Positions 42,254 through 53,038 of a stretch of 64,000 nucleotides of DNA are shown piece after piece (positions within the stretch are counted from its first letter, which is position 1; each line of letters begins with the position of its first letter). The notes under the pieces are model-generated. The model made no database searches and was not told the origin of the DNA. It worked only from the letters and a program-made list of their open reading frames with translations. The DNA lies in assembly GCF_022179185.1 (NCBI RefSeq), contig NZ_BPQJ01000004.1, forward strand, positions 248,001 to 312,000, read 5' to 3'. A program made the position numbers and the translations under genes. Source of the DNA: Methylobacterium frigidaeris (GTDB lineage Bacteria; Pseudomonadota; Alphaproteobacteria; Rhizobiales; Beijerinckiaceae).

Positions 42254-43114
42254 GTGTCGGCGCTCCACCCCATCGTGTCGGTCACCGGGTCGTCGGGCTC
42301 CGGCACCACCTCGGTGCGCAACACCTTCGAGCAGATCTTTCGCCGCGAGGGCGTGGCGGCGGTGTTCATCGAGGGCGATGCCTTCCACGCCCTCGACCGG
42401 GCGGCGATGCGCGAGGCGATGGTCCGCGAGCCGACCCTGAGCCATTTCGGCGAGCGGGCCAACCTGCTGCCCGAGCTCGAGGCGGTGTTTCGCGAGTACG
42501 CCGCCTCGGGACGCGGCCGCACCCGGCACTACGTGCACGATGCCGAGGATGCCGCGCGCTTCCAGGCCGAGCCCGGCACCTTCACGCCCTGGGAGGCGTT
42601 TCCCGAGGGCTCGGACCTCCTGTTCTACGAGGGCCTGCACGGTGCGCTCGCCAACGAGCGGGTCGACATCGCCGGGCAGGCCGACCTCAGGATCGGCGTG
42701 GTGCCGGTGATCAACCTGGAGTGGATCCAGAAGCTCCACCGCGACAAGGCAGCGCGCGGCTACTCGACCGAGGCGGTGACCGACGTGATCCTGCGCCGGA
42801 TGCCCGACTACGTCACCACCATCTGCCCGCAATTCACCAACACGGACATCAACTTCCAGCGCATCCCGACGGTCGACACCTCGAACCCGTTCGTCGCCCG
42901 CTGGATTCCGACCGCCGACGAATCGATGGTGGTGATCCGCTTCCGCGACCCGAAGGGCATCGACTTCCCCTACCTGATCTCGATGATCGCCGGCAGCTTC
43001 ATGTCGCGGGCGAACTCGGTGGTGATCCCCGGCGGCAAGCTCGACCTCGCGATGCAGCTGATCCTGACCCCGATGATCCTGCGCCTGGTCGAGCGCCGGC
43101 GCTGCCTGCTCTAG
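42254..43114 (+). CDS. prk: Phosphoribulokinase
   Basis: Phosphorylates ribulose 5-phosphate to ribulose 1,5-bisphosphate. 286 residues, class I bacterial size; starts GTG 42254. P-loop GSSGSGTTS at 12-20; FIEGDAFHALDR (catalytic Asp and His region), HFGERANLLPELEAVF, DLLFYEGLHGAL, INLEWIQKLHRDKAARGYSTEAVTDVILRRMPDYV and FTNTDINFQRIPTVDTSNPF are all normal PRK blocks, so the enzyme looks functional. No cbbLS is visible in this window. In Methylobacterium PRK serves regulation: its product is the effector of QscR, encoded just upstream. Confidence 0.96.
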   Translation: MSALHPIVSVTGSSGSGTTSVRNTFEQIFRREGVAAVFIEGDAFHALDRAAMREAMVREPTLSHFGERANLLPELEAVFREYAASGRGRTRHYVHDAEDAARFQAEPGTFTPWEAFPEGSDLLFYEGLHGALANERVDIAGQADLRIGVVPVINLEWIQKLHRDKAARGYSTEAVTDVILRRMPDYVTTICPQFTNTDINFQRIPTVDTSNPFVARWIPTADESMVVIRFRDPKGIDFPYLISMIAGSFMSRANSVVIPGGKLDLAMQLILTPMILRLVERRRCLL

Positions 43115-43199
43115 TGGAGCCCGTGCGGGCTCGGCTTGTACTCGGGGCAGGATGGCGTAAGAGTCCGGCCATCCGACGTGCCTTGGGGGAAGGCACCTC

Positions 43200-44441
43200 G
43201 TGTTACGAGAGTCCCGGTGGATGGCGAGTGACGGGTCGATCCGCGAGGCGCACGAGGCCGGGAGCGGCCGGGCGGAGCTGCCGTACCGGCTGCGGCAGCA
43301 GGCGTTGATGGGCGCCTTCGCCCGGATGGCTTTGCAGACCCGCGACCTCGACGCGCTCCTGCGGCGCGCGAGCGAGCTCTGCGCCGAGGGCCTGAGCGCC
43401 GCGTGCTGCCAGGTGCTGGAATACCGCGCCCATGACCACGCCTTCGTGATCCGGGCCTGCACCGGCCTCGGGGATGATCGCGTCGGGACGGACCTGACGG
43501 CGGGGGACGAGGCCACGCCGGCCTCCTACGCCTTCCGCACCGGCGCCGGCGTGCTCGCCAACGGGATCCGGCCCGGGGCCGAGCACGACGGCGCGCGCTT
43601 CCACCCGCCGGAGGGCTTGCACCTGCCGGAGGGCCCGGCGCCCGCCGGCCTCTGCCACACGGTCAACGTGCCGATCGCGTTGGGCGACGAGAGTCGGCGC
43701 GCCTACGGCGTGCTCGAGGCCTGGGGCACCGAGGGCCACGGCTTCGACCGCGCCGACCAGGAATTCCTCGCCGGCTTCGCCGGGCTGATCGGCATCGCGG
43801 TCGAGCGCCACCAGGGCGATGCGCGCCTGCGCCACGCCCTCGACCATCAGGTGCAGCTCACCCGGGAGATGAGCCACCGGGTCAAGAACAGCCTAGGCGT
43901 CGTGGCGGGCCTGCTGCGTCTCCAGGCGCGCGATGCTCAGTCCGATGAGGTGCGCCACGCCCTTGAGGATGCGGGCGCGCGCATCGCCACCGTGGCCGAG
44001 GTGCACGACCACCTCTGGCGCGGCATCCACCAACTCGGCATGGTCGAACTGGCGGATTTCCTGCGCGAGCTGGTGGCGAAGCTCCAGGAGGAGGCGCCGG
44101 GCCACGACCTCGCCTGCGAGGCCGACCCGAAGGTGATCAGCGCCGACCAGGCGATCCCGATCGGCCTCGTGGTCAACGAACTGGTGACCAACGCGGTCAA
44201 GCACGCCTACCCGCAGGGCACCGGGCCGGTGCGGGTCGCGCTCTCGGTGCGGGCCGACGGCCTGCGCCTCACCGTCCGCGACGACGGCGTCGGCCTGCCG
44301 CCGGGCTTCGACGTGACGGTGCGCCAGCGCTCGCTCGGCCTCAAGATCATCGCGAGCCTGATCCGCCAGCTCGACGGCCGGCTGAGCACCGAGGGCGGTG
44401 GGACGGGGGCGCGTTTCGTGCTGGACATTCCGCTGGCCTGA
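43200..44441 (+). CDS. GAF sensor histidine kinase (HisKA_2/HWE type)
   Basis: Soluble sensor kinase, 413 residues. GAF domain about 40-205 (LDALLRRASELCAEGLSAACCQVLEYR ... RRAYGVLEAWGTEGHGFDRADQEFLAGFAGLIGIAVER); HisKA_2 dimerisation with phospho-acceptor His in REMSHRVKNSLGVVAGLLRLQ; HATPase with IGLVVNELVTNAVKHAYP and VRDDGVGLPPGF ... SLGLKIIASLIRQLDG. Start GTG 43200 has GGGGAAGG six bases upstream; ATG 43221 is an alternative. HisKA_2 kinases of alphaproteobacteria often feed general stress (PhyR) or light/redox signalling. No cognate regulator adjacent. A vicinal Cys pair in the GAF (AACCQV) could sense redox. Confidence 0.9.
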   Translation: MLRESRWMASDGSIREAHEAGSGRAELPYRLRQQALMGAFARMALQTRDLDALLRRASELCAEGLSAACCQVLEYRAHDHAFVIRACTGLGDDRVGTDLTAGDEATPASYAFRTGAGVLANGIRPGAEHDGARFHPPEGLHLPEGPAPAGLCHTVNVPIALGDESRRAYGVLEAWGTEGHGFDRADQEFLAGFAGLIGIAVERHQGDARLRHALDHQVQLTREMSHRVKNSLGVVAGLLRLQARDAQSDEVRHALEDAGARIATVAEVHDHLWRGIHQLGMVELADFLRELVAKLQEEAPGHDLACEADPKVISADQAIPIGLVVNELVTNAVKHAYPQGTGPVRVALSVRADGLRLTVRDDGVGLPPGFDVTVRQRSLGLKIIASLIRQLDGRLSTEGGGTGARFVLDIPLA

Positions 44442-44592
44442 CGGCTGACGCCGTCATGGCGAAAGGGGTGTGCGGCTCCCCTGTCCCGGATCTCCTTCCG
44501 CTGACACTACGATCGTCCGGGAAAGGGGAGGGTGTTACGATGCCCTCCGGTCGATGTCATCGCGATCATCACACGGGGAACTTGCGGACCCC

Positions 44593-46155
<1,563 letters not shown>

Positions 46156-46471
46156 CGAGCATTCTCCGACGGAGCGGAGACCGAACCGTCGTGGAAAATG
46201 CGGCAAAAACAACGACTTGGAGCATCGCTCGATCGCAGTGCGATCGGACGGTGCTCCAGACCGTCGGCCGGTCCGGGAGAGGCTGACCGAAGTTCGTTAA
46301 GGTCCTCCTGCCGAAACCCCACGAATGCGACGCATCGGCTCGTCTCGCCCTGCCCCTGCGGCACGCGAGGGCGGGTGCGCTGGCGCACATCGGCCATGCT
46401 TGCCCAGGGTACAGGAGCAGCCGCACACAAGAAGTCCTGGAACCATTCCAGCCTCTCGTCGGAAGCGCACG
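46156..46471. other. Divergent intergenic region with nested palindrome
   Basis: 316 bases, no gene. At 46219-46257 there is a nested dyad: outer GGAGCA/TGCTCC, inner perfect CGATCGC-AGT-GCGATCG (46230-46246). It lies between the kinase start and the molybdenum hydroxylase genes and may be an operator or a repeat hairpin. The outer GGAGCA arms resemble the ends of common Rhizobiales intergenic palindromes. Confidence 0.5.
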
Positions 46472-46927
46472 ATGACGAAGCTCACCCTCAACGGCCGGTC
46501 CTACGAGGTCGACGCCGATCCCGAGATGCCGCTCCTCTGGGCGATCCGCGACCACCTCGACCTCACCGGCACCAAGTATGGTTGCGGCATCGCGCAATGC
46601 GGCGCCTGCACGGTCCATCTCGACGGGCAGCCGGTGCGCTCGTGCCAGACCCGCCTCGGCGATGTCGGCGAGGCCAAGATCACCACCATCGAGGGGATCT
46701 CCGGCCCGGTGGCCGAGGCGGTCCGGACTGCCTGGCGCAGCCTCGACGTGGTGCAGTGCGGCTACTGCCAGTCGGGCCAGATGATGTCGGCGATCGGCCT
46801 GCTGTCCGAGAACAGGAAGCCGAGCGACGCCGACATCGACGCCGCCATGGACGGCAATGTCTGCCGCTGCGGCACCTACCAGCGCATCCGGGCGGCGATC
46901 CACGACGCCGCCCGCTCCCTCGCCTGA
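46472..46927 (+). CDS. (2Fe-2S) subunit of an IorAB-type molybdenum hydroxylase
   Basis: Small electron-transfer subunit of the xanthine oxidase family, like isoquinoline 1-oxidoreductase IorA. 151 residues from ATG 46472. Plant-type ferredoxin cluster: GTKYGCGIAQCGACTVHLDGQPVRSCQTR; second all-helical cluster: QCGYCQSGQMMSAIGLL and DGNVCRCGTYQRIRAAI. All eight Cys are present. 13 bases upstream of the large subunit gene. Typical activity is hydroxylation of N-heterocycles or aldehydes with a cytochrome acceptor. Confidence 0.95.
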   Translation: MTKLTLNGRSYEVDADPEMPLLWAIRDHLDLTGTKYGCGIAQCGACTVHLDGQPVRSCQTRLGDVGEAKITTIEGISGPVAEAVRTAWRSLDVVQCGYCQSGQMMSAIGLLSENRKPSDADIDAAMDGNVCRCGTYQRIRAAIHDAARSLA

Positions 46928-46940
46928 CCGGGACGCCGCC

Positions 46941-49145
46941 ATGCTCAACCACAGCCTCAAGACGCGCGACGTCGGCCTCTCCTCCCGCCGCGCCTTCCTG
47001 CGCGGCACCGCCGCCGCCGGCGGCGCCCTGGTGATCGGCCTCACCCTCGACCCCAGGGGCGCGCGGGCCGCGGGCGGCCCCGACCTGTCCAAGGCTCCGG
47101 CCAAGCCCAACGCCTTCGTGCGCATCGCCGCCGACGACACCGTGACGGTGGTGATCAAGCACCTCGACATGGGCCAGGGCAACACCACGGGCCTCGCCAC
47201 CATCGTGGCCGAGGAACTGGACGCCGACTGGGCGCAGATGCGCGCGGTCTTCGCCCCGGCCGATGCCAGCCTGTACAACAACCTCGCCTTCGGGCCGATC
47301 CAGGGTACCGGCGGCTCGACCGCGGTGGCGAATTCCTGGATCCAGCTGCGCAAGGCCGGCGCCGCCGCCCGCGCGATGCTGGTCGCCGCCGCGGCCCAAG
47401 AGTGGAAGGTCTCAGCCACCGAGATCACCATCGACAAGGGCGTGCTGCGCCACGCGAGCGGCAAGGAGGCCCGCTTCGGCGCCTTCGCCGCCAAGGCGGC
47501 GACGCAGGCCATCCCCGAGAACCCGACGCTGAAGGACCCCTCGGCCTTCCGGCTGATCGGCACCAAGCTGCCGCGGCTCGATTCGCACGCGAAGACCGAT
47601 GGCAGCGCGCAATACGCCCTCGACGTGCGCCGGCCGGGCCAGCTCACGGCCCTCGTCGCCCGGGCGCCCCGCTTCGGCGCGACGCTGAAGAGCGTCGACG
47701 ACGCGGCCGCCAAGGCGGTGCCGGGCGTGGTGCAGATCGTGAAGATCCCGAGCGGCGTCGCGGTGGTGGCGCGTGACACCTGGTCGGCGATGAAGGGCCG
47801 CGAGGCCCTGACGCTCACCTGGGACGATGCCGGCGCCGAGCGCCAGTCCACGGAATCGCAACAGGCCGCCTACAAGGCGATGGCCGACAAGCCCGGCCTC
47901 GTCGCCTCGAAGCGCGGGGACGCCGCGGGCGCCATCAAGGGTGCGGCGAAGGTGCTGGAGGCGGAGTTCAGCTTCCCCTACCTGGCGCACGCGCCGATGG
48001 AGCCGCTCAACGCCACGATCGAGCGGGCGGCGGACGGCGCCTACGACATCTATGCCGGCTCGCAGTTCCAGACCATCGAGCAGGCGGTGGCCGCCGGCAT
48101 CCTCGGCACCACGGCCGACAAGATCCGCATCACCACCCTGTGGGCGGGCGGCTCGTTCGGCCGGCGCGCCACGGCCTCGGCCGACTACATCGCGGAGGCC
48201 GCCGCGATCCTCAAGGCCACCGGCGAGAAGGCTCCGATCCATCTCGTCTGGACCCGGGAGGACGACATCACCGGCGGCTACTACCGCCCCGCCGCCTATC
48301 ACCGCATCCGCGCCGGCCTCGATTCCAAGGGGGCCATCACCGGCTGGGAGCATAAGATCGTCGGCAAGTCGATCATCATCGGCACCGCCCTCGAGGCGAT
48401 GATGGTGAAGGACGGGGTCGACGCCACCACGGTCGAGGGCGCGTCGGACACCCCCTACGCCCTGCCGGCCTACCGGTTCGAGGTCCACAACGCCCGCGAG
48501 GGCGTGCCGGTCCTGTGGTGGCGCTCGGTCGGGCACTCGCACACCGCGCAGGCGATGGAGGTGTTCGTCGACGAGCTGGCCCATGCTGCCGGCCAGGACC
48601 CGGTGGCCTACCGGCTCGGCCTTCTGAAACAGGCGCCGCGGCTCTCTGCCGCGCTGACGCTGGCGGCCGAGAAGGCGGGATGGAGCGCCCGCGACTCGAA
48701 GCCCGGCCGGGGCTACGGCGTCGCCGCGCACGAGTCGTTCGGCTCTTACGTGGCGATGGTGGCCGACGTGACGGCGGAGGCCGGCAAGGTGAAGGTCAAC
48801 CGCATCGTGGCGGCGGTGGATGTCGGCGTGGCGCTGAACCCGGACATCATCCGGGCCCAGGTCGAGGGCGCGGTCGGCTTCGCGCTCTCGGCGGTCCTGC
48901 GCAACCGCATCACCTTCAAGGACGGCCAGGTGCAGGAGACGAACTTCGACTCCTACGAGCCGACCCGGATGAGCGAGATGCCGAAGGTCGAGGTCCACAT
49001 CGTGCCCTCGGCCGCGGCGCCGACCGGCATCGGCGAGCCCGGCGTGCCGGTGCTGGCCCCGGCGATCTCGAACGCGGTCTTCGCCGCCACCGGGCAGCGC
49101 CTGCGCTCGCTGCCGCTCGACCTCACGGCGCTCCGCGGGGTGTGA
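46941..49145 (+). CDS. Molybdopterin-binding subunit of an IorAB-type hydroxylase
   Basis: 734 residues, catalytic subunit with the Mo-cytosine-dinucleotide site. Twin-arginine signal [23 protein letters not shown], so exported folded to the periplasm together with IorA-like subunit. Family blocks: [22 protein letters not shown], the Moco-contacting [44 protein letters not shown], and the active-site Glu in [25 protein letters not shown]. Ends before a strong terminator at 49219. No FAD subunit gene (coxM type) follows, consistent with the two-subunit IorAB class that passes electrons to cytochrome c. Substrate unknown. Confidence 0.94.
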   Translation: MLNHSLKTRDVGLSSRRAFLRGTAAAGGALVIGLTLDPRGARAAGGPDLSKAPAKPNAFVRIAADDTVTVVIKHLDMGQGNTTGLATIVAEELDADWAQMRAVFAPADASLYNNLAFGPIQGTGGSTAVANSWIQLRKAGAAARAMLVAAAAQEWKVSATEITIDKGVLRHASGKEARFGAFAAKAATQAIPENPTLKDPSAFRLIGTKLPRLDSHAKTDGSAQYALDVRRPGQLTALVARAPRFGATLKSVDDAAAKAVPGVVQIVKIPSGVAVVARDTWSAMKGREALTLTWDDAGAERQSTESQQAAYKAMADKPGLVASKRGDAAGAIKGAAKVLEAEFSFPYLAHAPMEPLNATIERAADGAYDIYAGSQFQTIEQAVAAGILGTTADKIRITTLWAGGSFGRRATASADYIAEAAAILKATGEKAPIHLVWTREDDITGGYYRPAAYHRIRAGLDSKGAITGWEHKIVGKSIIIGTALEAMMVKDGVDATTVEGASDTPYALPAYRFEVHNAREGVPVLWWRSVGHSHTAQAMEVFVDELAHAAGQDPVAYRLGLLKQAPRLSAALTLAAEKAGWSARDSKPGRGYGVAAHESFGSYVAMVADVTAEAGKVKVNRIVAAVDVGVALNPDIIRAQVEGAVGFALSAVLRNRITFKDGQVQETNFDSYEPTRMSEMPKVEVHIVPSAAAPTGIGEPGVPVLAPAISNAVFAATGQRLRSLPLDLTALRGV

Positions 49146-49176
49146 TCGCGCACCACACCCTTAACCACCGCCCTAT

Positions 49177-49905
49177 ATGAGGGAGATGACTTCCAGTTTT
49201 GGACCCGAGACGACTTCAGGGTGCGGCGCGAGCCGCACCCTTTTTTCATCCGCAGCCCCGAACCCCGATGCGGACTTCACCGAGACGGCCGAGCGCGTGC
49301 GCGCCTGCCGGCTCTGCCGCGAGGCGCCGCGCCACGGTCCTCCCCTTCCGGTCGAGCCGCGGCCGATCGTCCAGGGCACGTCCCGCGCCCGGATCTGCAT
49401 CGCCAGCCAGGCCCCGGGCAACCGGGCGTTCCAGAGCGGCGTGCCGTTCCAGGACCCCTCGGGCAAGCGCCTGCGCGAATGGCTCGGCCTCGACGAGCCG
49501 GCCTTCTACGATCCCGACCTGGTGGCGATCGTGCCGATGGGCGCCTGCTTCCCGGGTCACGACGCCAAGGGTGGCGACCTGCCGCCGCGGCGCGAATGCG
49601 CCGAGACCTGGCGCGTACCGCTTCTCGCCGGCCTGCCGGACCTCGAGCTGATCCTGCTGATCGGGCAATACGCGCAAGCCTGGCATCTCGGGCGGCAGCC
49701 CGGCGGCCTCACCGGCACGGTGGCGCGCTGGCGCGAGATCTTTTCGCACGACCAGCGCCCCCGCCTGCTGCCGCTGCCCCATCCGTCCTGGCGGAACACG
49801 CCGTGGTTGAGGAAGCATCCATGGTTCGAGGCGGAGCTGCTGCCGGTGCTGCGGGCCGAGGTGGCGCGGTTGGCCGGGATGGTCGCGCGCGAGCCGTCGC
49901 GGTGA
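49177..49905 (+). CDS. Uracil-DNA glycosylase family protein
   Basis: 242 residues, UDG superfamily. Blocks: [16 protein letters not shown] (Cys pair as in FeS-type UDGs, but only two Cys here), motif [59 protein letters not shown] and motif [19 protein letters not shown]. It matches a family found widely in proteobacteria with one enzyme per genome and no fixed name. The start is doubtful: ATG 49177 and 49186 both lie upstream of a perfect intrinsic terminator (49218-49246), which is then inside the coding sequence. The next in-frame start is GTG 49297. Confidence 0.85.
   Translation: MREMTSSFGPETTSGCGASRTLFSSAAPNPDADFTETAERVRACRLCREAPRHGPPLPVEPRPIVQGTSRARICIASQAPGNRAFQSGVPFQDPSGKRLREWLGLDEPAFYDPDLVAIVPMGACFPGHDAKGGDLPPRRECAETWRVPLLAGLPDLELILLIGQYAQAWHLGRQPGGLTGTVARWREIFSHDQRPRLLPLPHPSWRNTPWLRKHPWFEAELLPVLRAEVARLAGMVAREPSR
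49218..49246 (+). terminator. Perfect intrinsic terminator inside the UDG leader/5' coding region
   Basis: Stem GGGTGCGGC / GCCGCACCC with GCGA loop, followed by TTTTTT. Textbook Rho-independent terminator for the hydroxylase operon ending at 49145. It lies within the first 25 codons of the longest UDG-family frame, so readthrough or a promoter downstream would be required for expression. Confidence 0.9.
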
Positions 49906-49956
49906 TCGCCCTGTTCCCCCGGCCGTAGGATGGACATCGATCGGCCCACCGCGGGG

Positions 49957-49993
49957 GATCACCCCGGGCTCCGCTCTCGCGCCCCGGGATAAC
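49957..49993. repeat. Dispersed imperfect palindrome, copy 5
   Basis: GATCACCCCGGGCTCCGC facing GCGCCCCGGGATAAC, between the convergent UDG-family and L,D-transpeptidase genes, where it may serve as a two-way terminator. Confidence 0.55.
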
Positions 49994-50020
49994 CTGGCGA
50001 GCGTTGGACCGAACCGTCGC

Positions 50021-50650
50021 TCAGTACGACGGGCCGTAGGAATAGTAGGGCGCCCCGTAGGGCGACGGGTAGGCCGCCCCGACCGGCTGCCAGCCGTCGT
50101 CGCCCCAAGGATCGTAGGAGCGGCCGCGCGAGGCGCGGGCATTCCGCGCGAAGCCCTCCTGATCGAGGCGCTCCCGGGGCGTCCGGGCTTCCCGACGCGG
50201 GGTCGCGCGCCCGGCGATGGCGGTCTCGTCGCCGCCGATCACCACCCGGGTGTTGCCCATGCCCTCGGCCTTGACGAGGGCGTAGAGGGTCGCGGCCTTG
50301 CCCGGGGCGAGGCGCACGCAGCCATGCGAGGCGGGGGTGCCGAGGCGGCCGGTATGGCTGCTGCCGTGGATGGCGTGGCCGCGACCGGTGAAGAAGATCG
50401 CGTGCGGCATCGGCGCGTCGTCCCACTCGCGCGAGCGGTAATCGACCACCATGCGCGAGGGCGAGTAGGCGCCGCGGGGCGTGCTGTAGCCGGCCATGCC
50501 GGTGGAGACCGGCCAGTCGTAGAGCGTCTGCCCGTCCCGGGTCACCGTCATCCGCTGGGTCGTCTTGTCGACCCGGATCAGAATTCCGGCCCGCGCCTCA
50601 CCGATCCCGGCCACGCAAAAGGTGACGAGGAGAAACGCTGCGGCGCGCAT
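50021..50650 (-). CDS. L,D-transpeptidase (YkuD domain), exported
   Basis: Periplasmic peptidoglycan cross-linking or lipoprotein-anchoring enzyme. 209 residues: signal peptide AAFLLVTFCVAGIGEARA, YkuD domain about 22-140 with IRVDKTTQRMTVTRDGQTLYDWPVSTGMAGYSTPRG and the catalytic His/Cys motif HGSSHTGRLG ... SHGCVRLAPGKA. After the domain a basic linker leads to a Tyr/Pro/Gly-rich tail (YPSPYGAPYYSYGPSY), somewhat like the secreted protein at 38248. The tail may contact the wall. Confidence 0.93.
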   Translation of the reverse strand: MRAAAFLLVTFCVAGIGEARAGILIRVDKTTQRMTVTRDGQTLYDWPVSTGMAGYSTPRGAYSPSRMVVDYRSREWDDAPMPHAIFFTGRGHAIHGSSHTGRLGTPASHGCVRLAPGKAATLYALVKAEGMGNTRVVIGGDETAIAGRATPRREARTPRERLDQEGFARNARASRGRSYDPWGDDGWQPVGAAYPSPYGAPYYSYGPSY

Positions 50651-50759
50651 CGTGGAGATCCCCTATCCGGCAGGACGCGACGGCATTGTGCCACGCTTCT
50701 GTGCCGGGATGACGTGCACGCCGCGCCCAAGGTTCCCGGGTTCGACTGCGCAGGCCCGA

Positions 50760-52862
50760 TCAGGTTCCGGCCACCTCCGGCTCCCAGCCGATCGCCCGGC
50801 GCAGGAAAGCGGCGCCAAGCGCCGCGAAGGCGGCGGTCTCGGCGCTGTTCTTGCCATGGGAATGGCCGCCGGCCTCGGGCTCGTAGAAGCGGGCGTCGTA
50901 GCCGAGGGCCTGGAGCTTCGCCGCCATCTTGCGGGCATGGCCCGGATGCACCCGGTCGTCCCGCCGTGTCGTAGCGATCAGGATCGGCGGGTAGGGTTTG
51001 CCGGCCTCAGCGACGTGATAGGCCGAGATGCGCTGCAGGAAGGCCCAGTCCTCCGGGTTCTCCGGATCGCCGTATTCGGCGATCCAGCTCGCGCCGGCCA
51101 GCAGCTTGGTGTAGCGCCGCATGTCGATCAGCGGCACGGTGCAGAACAGCGCGCCGAAGCGCTCCGGATAGCGCGTCAGCATGTTGGCGATGAGGAGCCC
51201 GCCGTTCGAGCCGCCCTCGGCGGCGATGCGGCCGGGCCGCGTGACGCCGCGGCGCACCAGGTCGGCGGCCACCGCCGCGAAGTCGTCGTGGGTGAGGGCC
51301 TTGCCCTCGCGCCGGCCCGCCTCGTGCCAGCGGGTGCCGAACTCGCCGCCGCCGCGGATATTGGCCACCACCCGCGTGCCGCCCTTGGCGAGCCAGAGCC
51401 GGCCGAGCACCGCCGAGTAGCCGGCGAGGTTCGTGACCTGGAAGCCGCCATAGCCCGAGAGGTGCACCGGCGCCTCGCCGGTCTCGCCGGGCGGGCCGGC
51501 CTGGACGTAGGGGATGCGCTCGCCGTCGCTCGACACCGCCTCGTGCCGGGTCACCACCAGGCCGTCGGCCTCGAACAGGGCGGGGGCCTGCTTCAGCAGC
51601 GTCGGGGCGGCGAGGTCGGGGCGGGTGGTCAGCAGGGTCGATGGCGTGACGGGATCGTTGGCGGCGACGAGCAGGTCGCCGTTCGATTCCTCCTCCTCGC
51701 CGTCCATCGACCACACGCTGACGACGCCGAGTTCCGGCAGGCCCGGGATGCGGCTCTCCACCCACCCGCTCTCCGAGGGGGTGAAGACCGGAAACATCGC
51801 CTTCAGGTCGTCGAGGACCGAGATGACCAGGTGCCCGCCGGTCCAGAAGAAGCCCTGCAGCGCCCGGCGCGGGCCGGGGGTGAACAGTACCTGGAAGTCC
51901 CTGTCCCCAGCCAGGAACGCGTCGAGCCCGATGCCGAGCACGCTGTCGGCCGGATGGGTCGTGCCGCCCACCGCCCACGGCGTGCGGGTGCGAAGGCTGA
52001 GGAAGCCGCGGTGCCAATGGGCGTCGGCATCGGTCGGGATGTCGAGGCGGGTCTTCGGCCCGGAGCGGTCGCCGAGGCTGACCGTGCCGTCGAAGAAGCC
52101 GGTGCGCTCGACGAAGACCAGGCGTTCGGGCGTCGCCTCCCGGTCCGGGTAGCCGTAGGCGACCATGCTGGTCGGGCCGGCGGAGAAGATCACCGGAGCG
52201 TCGATCGGGTCGGTGCCGCGCCGCCACAGCCGCACGGTGCGGGCGTAGCCCGCGGGCGTCGCGTGCTCCGGCCCGCCGAGCGGGCTCGCGAGCAGCAGCG
52301 TGTCGGGATCGAGCCAGACCGGGATGCTCTTGGCTTCCGGCAGCGCGAAGCCGTCCGCGACGAAGCGGCGCTCGGCGAGGTCGAACTCGCGCACCACCGT
52401 GGCGTCGCCGCCGCCGCGGGAGAGCTGGATCAGGGCTCGGGCATGGCTGCCCGGCAGGCTCGCGGCGGCGCTCCACACCCAATCCTCGCCCTCGTCGCGG
52501 GCGAGCGCGTCGAGGTCGAGGAGCACGTCCCAGGCCGGTTCGGCCTTGCGGTACTCGTCCTCCGTCGTGCGCCGCCACAGGCCACGGGGATGCTCGGCAT
52601 CCTGCCACAGGTTGTAGAGGAAGCCGCCCCGCCGGGTGACGCCCGGGATCTTGTCCGGCCGGTCGAGGGCGGCCTTCAGGCCGTCGCGGTCGGCGGCGGT
52701 GCGGCCGTCGGCGTAGGCGGCGAGCGTGTCGGCGTTCTGCGCTTCGACCCAGGCGAGCGCCCGCTCCCCGTCGATCTCCTCGAGCCAGAGATGGGGATCG
52801 TCGTCGGGGGCCTGGAGGGTCGGGCGGGGATCGGGGGTCAGCGAATTGGGGGTCAGCGGCAT
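50760..52862 (-). CDS. Prolyl oligopeptidase family serine peptidase (S9)
   Basis: 700 residues, cytosolic oligopeptidase of the PREP type. N-terminal lead (DDDPHLWLEEIDGERALAWVEAQN is the standard first block), seven-bladed propeller about 70-420, then alpha/beta hydrolase with nucleophile Ser in IAAEGGSNGGLLIANML, Asp in ATTRRDDRVHPGHARKMAA and His in EAGGHSHGKNS. The oxyanion stretch reads LSGYGGFQVTNLAGYSAVLG. No signal peptide. Normal length, no lesion. Single gene. Confidence 0.95.
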   Translation of the reverse strand: MPLTPNSLTPDPRPTLQAPDDDPHLWLEEIDGERALAWVEAQNADTLAAYADGRTAADRDGLKAALDRPDKIPGVTRRGGFLYNLWQDAEHPRGLWRRTTEDEYRKAEPAWDVLLDLDALARDEGEDWVWSAAASLPGSHARALIQLSRGGGDATVVREFDLAERRFVADGFALPEAKSIPVWLDPDTLLLASPLGGPEHATPAGYARTVRLWRRGTDPIDAPVIFSAGPTSMVAYGYPDREATPERLVFVERTGFFDGTVSLGDRSGPKTRLDIPTDADAHWHRGFLSLRTRTPWAVGGTTHPADSVLGIGLDAFLAGDRDFQVLFTPGPRRALQGFFWTGGHLVISVLDDLKAMFPVFTPSESGWVESRIPGLPELGVVSVWSMDGEEEESNGDLLVAANDPVTPSTLLTTRPDLAAPTLLKQAPALFEADGLVVTRHEAVSSDGERIPYVQAGPPGETGEAPVHLSGYGGFQVTNLAGYSAVLGRLWLAKGGTRVVANIRGGGEFGTRWHEAGRREGKALTHDDFAAVAADLVRRGVTRPGRIAAEGGSNGGLLIANMLTRYPERFGALFCTVPLIDMRRYTKLLAGASWIAEYGDPENPEDWAFLQRISAYHVAEAGKPYPPILIATTRRDDRVHPGHARKMAAKLQALGYDARFYEPEAGGHSHGKNSAETAAFAALGAAFLRRAIGWEPEVAGT

Positions 52863-53038
52863 GCCGGGCTCGTCGGTTGGCGGTTGCGCGGGGATCTAGC
52901 TGGGCCGGAGGCGGAATCCAGAGTGGTGCCGGACAGGGACACAGGTGCTCAGGGGGCGGCACCGTCATACGGGTGCAACAGCCCGTCTGTTTGAGGGGAG
53001 GACAGGGCGCGGGTCGGCACCGGCCCGGGAGGACCCGC

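Noticed and set aside
42254..43114. Functional Calvin cycle based on prk
   Set aside because: No RuBisCO genes in the window and the FBPase-like neighbour has lost its catalytic motif; a regulatory role of PRK fits better.
44527..44548. Terminator between the two convergent kinases
   Set aside because: Six-bp GGAGGG/CCCTCC stem with a 10-base loop and no T-run is too weak to call.
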